From positions 1 through 64,000 of the forward strand of contig DAIQNR010000007.1 in NCBI GenBank assembly GCA_036788295.1: DNA of 64,000 bases, written 5' to 3'. Shown here in pieces: positions 58,276 to 64,000 of this stretch. Below the pieces are notes generated by a model. It searched no databases, was not told the DNA's origin, and was given only the letters and a program-made list of their open reading frames with translations. Source of the DNA: JAHQVK01 sp036788295 (GTDB taxonomy: Bacteria; Myxococcota; Kuafuiibacteriia; Kuafuiibacteriales; Kuafuiibacteriaceae). The number at the start of each line of letters is the position of its first letter. The first letter of the stretch is position 1. Both the position numbers and the translations under genes were made by a program.

Positions 58276-58866
58276 ATGAATCGGTCCTCGATCGTCTTTC
58301 TCGCCGCGCTCGCGCTGCCCACGGCCGCTTTTGGCCAAGAGGAGGAGGCACCCGCGGCCAGCGCTCCCACGGAGAGCAACCAAAAGAGCACGGGAGGGGG
58401 CGGTGCCATCATCAACAAGCCCGGCGCCGGCTACGGCACCGGCATGACGTTGTCCTTTCTTGGCGGGGTCGGGGGCTACGGGGGCGCGGGCGGGCTCGGC
58501 ATCGCCGGCATCTTCGGGCTCCCGCTCGTCCCGGACGGGTTCATCCCGAGCCTCAACGAGTCCTTCCACCTCGAGCTGGGCGCGTTCACGAACTTCGGAT
58601 TTCGGGGCGCCCCCTTTGGCGACATCGTGATCTTCACCCCGGCGGCCGGCGTCCGCTGGGATTTTCACATCGTAAAGGAGTTCACCGCCTTCGCCGCGAT
58701 CCGCAGCGGAGTCGGCTTCGGGATCTCCAACTCGGGCACGATCTTCTATTTCGATGGGTTGGTCGGCGGCTTCTGGCGGTTCAGCCAAGCGGTCGCCGTC
58801 CGGTTCGAGGTCGGCGGTGGAGTGATCGGCGGCGGGGTCAGCGGCGGAATCGCCGTCTTCTTTTGA
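58276..58866 (+). CDS. Small secreted protein, outer-membrane beta-barrel candidate
   Basis: A 196-residue exported protein. Signal peptide residues 1-21 (FLAALALPTAAFGQ). The mature part is Gly-rich with alternating hydrophobic strands: TGMTLSFLGGVGGYGGAGG, FHLELGAFTNFGF, FTAFAAIRSGVGFG, IFYFDGLVGGFWRF and AVRFEVGGGVIGG, ending in GIAVFF with a terminal phenylalanine, as in outer-membrane barrels. About eight strands could be drawn. No enzyme motif. Start ATG 58276. It diverges from the toxin-like gene (146 bases) and converges with the ferredoxin gene. Confidence 0.72.
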   Translation: MNRSSIVFLAALALPTAAFGQEEEAPAASAPTESNQKSTGGGGAIINKPGAGYGTGMTLSFLGGVGGYGGAGGLGIAGIFGLPLVPDGFIPSLNESFHLELGAFTNFGFRGAPFGDIVIFTPAAGVRWDFHIVKEFTAFAAIRSGVGFGISNSGTIFYFDGLVGGFWRFSQAVAVRFEVGGGVIGGGVSGGIAVFF

Positions 58867-58878
58867 GCGGCCGTCGCC

Positions 58879-59277
58879 TCAGTGGTGGGCGTGGGGCACG
58901 TAGAGAAACTCTCCGGTCGCCTCGAAGTGTTTGCGAATGGCCGGGTTCTCATCGAAGTACGCCTTCAAGCTCTCTTCGGTGATGTCCACCACGAGATCCT
59001 CGGCGTTCACCCTGGCCTGGCAGCCGAGCCGCGAATTGAGCCGGACGTCGAAGCCCAAATCGAGCCGGTCCTCCTCGTTTTCTTCCATCTCATCGAGCGA
59101 GTCGATGCCGCGGACGACGTAGACGTGGCAGGTCGAGCACCCGCAGACCCCCCCGCAGTTCGACCCGACGGGGATCCCGTGGTCGTGGGCCACCTCGAGG
59201 ATGGTCTCCCCGGCCTCGGCCTCGATGGTCTTGTCCTCCGGGAGCACCCGGTTCTTCTTGAACGTGATCGTCGGCAT
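58879..59277 (-). CDS. fdx: 2Fe-2S ferredoxin (adrenodoxin/Isc type)
   Basis: A 132-residue ferredoxin. The cluster ligands are in SNCGGVCGCSTCHVYV (three cysteines with the CxxxxCxxC pattern after the first, residues about 41-51) and in RLGCQARV near residue 86. The core follows the Isc ferredoxin, although the C-terminus is extended by 25 residues (RKHFEATGEFLYVPHAHH), with terminal histidines. It would transfer electrons in Fe-S assembly or other reactions. The start ATG at 59277 lies 15 bases after the dusB stop, so it is in one operon with the enolase-type gene and dusB. No isc genes adjoin it. Confidence 0.92.
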   Translation of the reverse strand: MPTITFKKNRVLPEDKTIEAEAGETILEVAHDHGIPVGSNCGGVCGCSTCHVYVVRGIDSLDEMEENEEDRLDLGFDVRLNSRLGCQARVNAEDLVVDITEESLKAYFDENPAIRKHFEATGEFLYVPHAHH

Positions 59278-59292
59278 CGTGTCCTCGGGCGG

Positions 59293-60390
59293 TCAGCCGA
59301 GCGCGGTGCGCGGGTCGAAGATTGGCGCCTCGCTCGGGTCGGCCAGGGCGGCCGCGGAGAAGAAGCGGTCGATCGCCGCTTCCACCGCTGCCCGCTCCTC
59401 CATGGTGTTCACCTCCTGCCGAAAGCGGGCGCCTCCGGGCAAGCCCCGGCTGTACCAGGCGAGGTGGGGGCGAAAGCGCTTCAGGGCGAACGGCCGAGCC
59501 GAACCGGGCTCGCCGTGGTGGTCGAGGTGGGCGGCGAGGTGGGCCCGGACGTGGGCGGCGAGGGCCGGCCCGGTGGGAGGCGCGGGGACGGGCCGCCCGT
59601 CGTAGGCGGCAGCGAGGCGCGCGAAGATCCACGGGTCTCCGAGCGCCGCCCGCCCGACCATCACCCCGGCCGCGCCGGTCTCGGCCACGATGCGGTCGGC
59701 GTCGGCCACCGTGAACACGTCTCCGTTCGCGATGACCGGGATGCGCACCGCCCGGACGAGCGACCCGATGAGCGACCAATCCGCCTTCCCCTCGTACCCG
59801 GCCTGCCTCGTCCGAGGGTGCAGCGCGATGGCGGCCGCGCCCGCGTCCTCGAGCACGCGACCCACGTCGGGAGCGTTCTTCGAGCCCTCGTCCCAGCCCG
59901 CGCGCAATTTCACCGTCACCGGGAGCTCGTCCCCCACCCCGTCCCGCATCGCCCGGACGACGGCGGCGGCCCTCAGCGGGTCCGCCATCAGCGCCGAGCC
60001 GGCGCCGTTCCTGGTCACCTTCTTGACCGGGCAACCCATGTTGACGTCCAGGATCTTCGCGCCTCGGGCCGCGGTCCGCTCCGCGGCGAAGGCCATCGCG
60101 CGCGGCTCCCCCCCGTACAGCTGAACGGTGAAGATCGGCTCCTCGGTCGGTTGGTGCCGCAGATAGGCCTCGGTGCGTCGATTGCCGAACTCGAGGCCCT
60201 TCGAGCTGACGAGCTCGGTGGGAGCGAGGCCAGCCCCGAGCGCGAGCGCCATCGCTCGGTACGGGGCCTCCGAAACCCCCGCCATCGGCGCGAGCACGAT
60301 CGGACGGGGCAGCCGATGCCGGCCGATGAACAGCGGCGGCAAGCTCGCGAGCCCCGGGCGGACCGGGGCGGTCGTCGCCGCTCTGGTCAT
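59293..60390 (-). CDS. dusB: tRNA-dihydrouridine synthase DusB
   Basis: A 365-residue FMN enzyme that reduces uridine in tRNA. PIVLAPMAGVSEAPYRAMA, PTELVSSKGLEFGNRR, FTVQLYGGEPRAMAFAAE, the catalytic-cysteine segment DVNMGCPVKKVTRNGAGSAL and ALHPRTRQAGYEGKADW are the family marks and match DusB best. The start ATG at 60390 lies two bases after the stop of the enolase-superfamily gene. Typically next to fis in gamma-proteobacteria; here with fdx instead. Confidence 0.94.
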   Translation of the reverse strand: MTRAATTAPVRPGLASLPPLFIGRHRLPRPIVLAPMAGVSEAPYRAMALALGAGLAPTELVSSKGLEFGNRRTEAYLRHQPTEEPIFTVQLYGGEPRAMAFAAERTAARGAKILDVNMGCPVKKVTRNGAGSALMADPLRAAAVVRAMRDGVGDELPVTVKLRAGWDEGSKNAPDVGRVLEDAGAAAIALHPRTRQAGYEGKADWSLIGSLVRAVRIPVIANGDVFTVADADRIVAETGAAGVMVGRAALGDPWIFARLAAAYDGRPVPAPPTGPALAAHVRAHLAAHLDHHGEPGSARPFALKRFRPHLAWYSRGLPGGARFRQEVNTMEERAAVEAAIDRFFSAAALADPSEAPIFDPRTALG

Positions 60391-60392
60391 GG

Positions 60393-61682
60393 TCAACTCG
60401 GCTTGCTGCGAGTGCCGTCCCGTGGGCGCCCGGCGATCTCCGCGGTCTGGCGCAGCCCGGACCGGCGGGCGGACGATACGAGCAGCCGCACCGGCGTGGA
60501 GACGAAGAAGCGCTCCGAAAACCTCTCGAGCGCCCGTCCGTCGAGCTCGACCCCGAGGCCGGGCGCGGTCGGCACCGCCAGCGTCCCGTCTTCGTCGATG
60601 GACAGCGGCTCGCGCAGGATCGCGTCCCGGTACTCCGGCATCTGGGCCGGAGGCTCCCAAGGAAGGGCGAGGCGGGGCGCCGCCCCCGGCCGGACCCGAG
60701 CCCAGGCGGCGAGCGCGTGCAGGTGGCACGTCACCTCGATCCCGTCCCAGTACGTCATCGGGGAGAAGTCGAGCCCGCTGTCCCGGGCCGCCGCCATCGC
60801 CACCTCGAGACGCCCGAGGCCGGCGAAGCCCACCGCCGGGGTCAGGATGTCGTAGCAGCGGAGGCGGGCCAGGTTTCGCAGCTGCGCCGCGCTCACCGAG
60901 AGGTCGCCTCCCGCCACCGGCAACCCCGCCTCCGCCCGGAGCGCGGCGAGTCGGCCCCAGTCGTCCGAATACAGCGGCTCCTGGACCCGGGCGTAGCCGA
61001 GCTCCGCCGCCCGAGCCGAGAACCGGAGGGCGCGGTCCTCGGTCCACTGGGGCACCGACCGAGCGAGCGCGACGCTCCACGCCTGGTGGGCATGCACGTA
61101 GAGCTCGGTCGCCGGGCCAGCGGCGGCCCGGGTCGCGTCGAGGTCGGCGAAGTCCTCGGCCTCGGTGCGGTGGTGAACGCCGATCTTCACCCCCCGGAAA
61201 CCGGCGCGCAGCGCCCGCTCGACCGCCTCCATCCGGGCCGGCCGCTTCCTGAGCTCCTGAAAGCTCGCGAACGCCACCACCCGGTCCGGCGCCGGTCCGG
61301 GCGGAGCCCCGAGCCGCTCGGCGAGCAGAGCATGAATGGGGATGTCTCGGGCCTGGGCCGCGAGGTCCCAAAACGCGATGTCCATCCAGTTGTTGCGCCA
61401 GCCGAGAAAGGCCGCTTGCCGGAGCCGCTCGCGGGCGCCGTCCACGTCCATCGGATCGGCGCCGATGAGGAACGGCTCGATGAAGGCCCCGAGCCCGCTT
61501 CGCTCCCGCCCGAACGCCGGACCGCTCGCGAGCCCGGTGCGGCCCTCTCGCGTCTTCACCACGAGCAGGGTGGAGGCGAGCGCCGTGACCGCATGGCCAG
61601 GGATCCACACCGGAAAGATCGGCGTGGGCAGCGGGACGCTGACATGGTGAAGCTCGATGCGCTCGATCCGGTCCTCGGCCAT
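60393..61682 (-). CDS. Enolase superfamily (mandelate racemase/MLE-like) protein with altered metal site
   Basis: A 429-residue protein with the N-terminal capping domain and TIM barrel of the MR/MLE subgroup (WIPGHAVTALASTLLVVKTR, NNWMDIAFWDLAAQARDIP, IHALLAERLG). In the barrel one lysine of the usual KxK pair remains (VKIG, Lys156 then Gly158). The first metal ligand region reads YVHAHQAW, with His187 and His189 where the family has Asp and Asn. The second ligand Glu225 (VQEPLYSD) and third Asp250 (AGGDLS) are kept. The opposite-side lysine is not found (ILTPAVGF). It may bind metal differently, or be a non-canonical enzyme. First gene of an operon with dusB and fdx. ATG 61682. Confidence 0.8.
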   Translation of the reverse strand: MAEDRIERIELHHVSVPLPTPIFPVWIPGHAVTALASTLLVVKTREGRTGLASGPAFGRERSGLGAFIEPFLIGADPMDVDGARERLRQAAFLGWRNNWMDIAFWDLAAQARDIPIHALLAERLGAPPGPAPDRVVAFASFQELRKRPARMEAVERALRAGFRGVKIGVHHRTEAEDFADLDATRAAAGPATELYVHAHQAWSVALARSVPQWTEDRALRFSARAAELGYARVQEPLYSDDWGRLAALRAEAGLPVAGGDLSVSAAQLRNLARLRCYDILTPAVGFAGLGRLEVAMAAARDSGLDFSPMTYWDGIEVTCHLHALAAWARVRPGAAPRLALPWEPPAQMPEYRDAILREPLSIDEDGTLAVPTAPGLGVELDGRALERFSERFFVSTPVRLLVSSARRSGLRQTAEIAGRPRDGTRSKPS

Positions 61683-61773
61683 GTGCCCCCTCCCGGCCGC
61701 GGCGGCCCACCGCGGCGCCACGACACGGTGCGGCAAGGTAGGCCCGGGGTCAACCGAGGCCGGGTTCGGTGGT

Positions 61774-61795
61774 GCCGAAATCCGTTGGGATTTCG
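61774..61795. promoter_or_regulatory. Perfect inverted repeat upstream of glmU
   Basis: CCGAAATCC (61774-61782) and GGATTTCGG (61787-61795) with a four-base GTTG loop, in the 157-base divergent region before glmU and the enolase-type gene. It is AT-richer than its surroundings. TTGACG at 61805-61810 may be part of a promoter. An operator or a stem-loop in a leader are both possible. Confidence 0.4.
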
Positions 61796-61839
61796 GGCCG
61801 TCTGTTGACGCCCTCCCGGTTGTATTCAAAGGTCCGGTC

Positions 61840-63252
<1,413 letters not shown>

Positions 63253-63321
63253 CCCAGCCACCGGGCCGTCGCCGGGGTTCGGGCTTCTCGTTCTCGGGCC
63301 CCGCTGGCACAGTCGGGCCGG

Positions 63322-64000
63322 ATGTGCGGCATCGTCGGGTATGTGGGCCACCAGAGCGCCCCTCGGGTCCTCGTCGAGGGCTTGAGGCGGCTCGAGTACC
63401 GGGGCTACGACTCGGCCGGCATCGCGGTGGTGGAGGGAGGCAAGACCGAGATCCGCCGCGCGGTGGGCAAGCTGAAAAACCTGGACCGCTTGCTCGCCGA
63501 ACGCCCGATCGCCGGCCACACCGGCATCGGGCACACCCGCTGGGCGACGCACGGACGCCCCTCCGAAGAAAACGCGCATCCCCATGAGATCGACGGGGTC
63601 ACCGTGGTTCACAACGGGATCATCGAGAACCATCTCGAGCTGCGCCGGCGCCTCGAAGCGGCGGGGCGCACGTTCCGAAGCGAGACCGACACCGAGATCA
63701 TGGCCCACCTCGTCGCCGAGCGGGTCGGTCGGGGCGAGGGGCTCGAGACCGCGGTCCGGGGCGCGCTGACCGAAGTCCGCGGCGCCTACGCCTTCGTGCT
63801 GGTGAGCGCGAAGGAGCCGGGGCTCTTGGTGGCAGCCAAGAGCGCCTCCCCCATCGTCCTCGGGCTCGGAGATGGGGAGCACTTCGTCGCCTCCGACATC
63901 CCGGCTTGCCTCGAGCATACCCGGAAGTTCGTGTTCCTAGAGGACGGCCAGCTCGCGGTGCTCACCGCCGACGGGTGCCGAGTCACCGATCTCGACGGCC
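63322..64000 (+). CDS. glmS: Glutamine-fructose-6-phosphate aminotransferase (isomerising), N-terminal part
   Basis: The start of GlmS, cut by the window edge after 226 codons. MCGIVGYVGHQSAPRVLVEG opens the class II glutamine amidotransferase domain with Cys2 (after Met removal Cys1) as nucleophile. YRGYDSAGIAV, TGIGHTRWATHGRPSEENAH and VVHNGIIENHLELR are characteristic. It makes glucosamine-6-P, the substrate for the hexosamine route that GlmU completes. The ATG at 63322 begins the amidotransferase without leader. The isomerase half lies outside. Confidence 0.96.
   Translation, partial: MCGIVGYVGHQSAPRVLVEGLRRLEYRGYDSAGIAVVEGGKTEIRRAVGKLKNLDRLLAERPIAGHTGIGHTRWATHGRPSEENAHPHEIDGVTVVHNGIIENHLELRRRLEAAGRTFRSETDTEIMAHLVAERVGRGEGLETAVRGALTEVRGAYAFVLVSAKEPGLLVAAKSASPIVLGLGDGEHFVASDIPACLEHTRKFVFLEDGQLAVLTADGCRVTDLDG

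Overview
The window is about 70% G+C, densely packed, and carries roughly 50 protein genes. There are no rRNA or tRNA genes, insertion sequences, prophage genes or CRISPR arrays that I can see. Several features point to a Myxococcota (former deltaproteobacterial) chromosome, perhaps a Polyangia-type lineage. These are exported lipoproteins with Asp/Ala/Gly-rich linkers after the lipobox, a Ser/Thr kinase with a DUF4388-type tail, an FHA plus sigma-54 activator fusion, VWA and kelch-like lipoproteins, and many GTG or TTG starts. That assignment is an inference; there is no 16S or marker phylogeny here.

Layout. 0.1-8 kb: an amidohydrolase faces away from cysS-selD-metallopeptidase; a minus-strand run follows (ribA, hemB, a LysR regulator, an exported DUF2237 protein). 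8-17 kb: a lipoprotein alpha-amylase, a Fic protein, a Ser/Thr kinase with a GYF-like and DUF4388-like tail, and two minus-strand proteins without assigned function, one a secreted beta-helix candidate. 17-24 kb: a structured 609-bp intergenic region, an M14 peptidase/P-loop NTPase pair, an Hsp70-like ATPase facing an FHA/sigma-54 activator, and a histone-deacetylase-family hydrolase. 24-31.6 kb: a GNAT protein, an orphan 2-oxoacid dehydrogenase E1-beta coupled to trxB and a VWA lipoprotein, a cystathionine gamma-synthase, and a frameshifted fatty-acid alpha-dioxygenase-like haem enzyme. 31.8-41 kb: a membrane-anchored protein of unknown function, a CoA-binding protein, a response regulator, glnD-skp-fabZ, astA and a DUF3261-like lipoprotein. 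41-52.9 kb: an M3 peptidase lipoprotein, a glycosyltransferase, truC, an esterase, a rhodanese fused to a putative zinc-site domain, nnr-tsaE-lipoprotein, and an SDR protein. 53-64 kb: a LuxR-type regulator, a large lipoprotein coupled to an eIF1/SUI1 protein, a possible toxin-fold protein, a small outer-membrane candidate, an enolase-superfamily protein-dusB-ferredoxin operon, glmU, and the start of glmS at the right edge.

Most genes are housekeeping: cysteinyl-tRNA, haem, riboflavin, selenophosphate, tRNA modification (truC, tsaE, dusB), UDP-GlcNAc synthesis (glmU, glmS), PII signalling (glnD) and envelope biogenesis (skp, fabZ). No classical defence or mobile system is visible. The least ordinary items are the broken alpha-dioxygenase, the rhodanese/CxDxR fusion lipoprotein, a recurrent TA-containing hexamer six or seven bases before start codons (candidate leaderless promoters), three consecutive stem-loops before the beta-helix gene, an enolase-superfamily protein with an altered metal site, and a protein whose middle resembles BECR-fold toxins.
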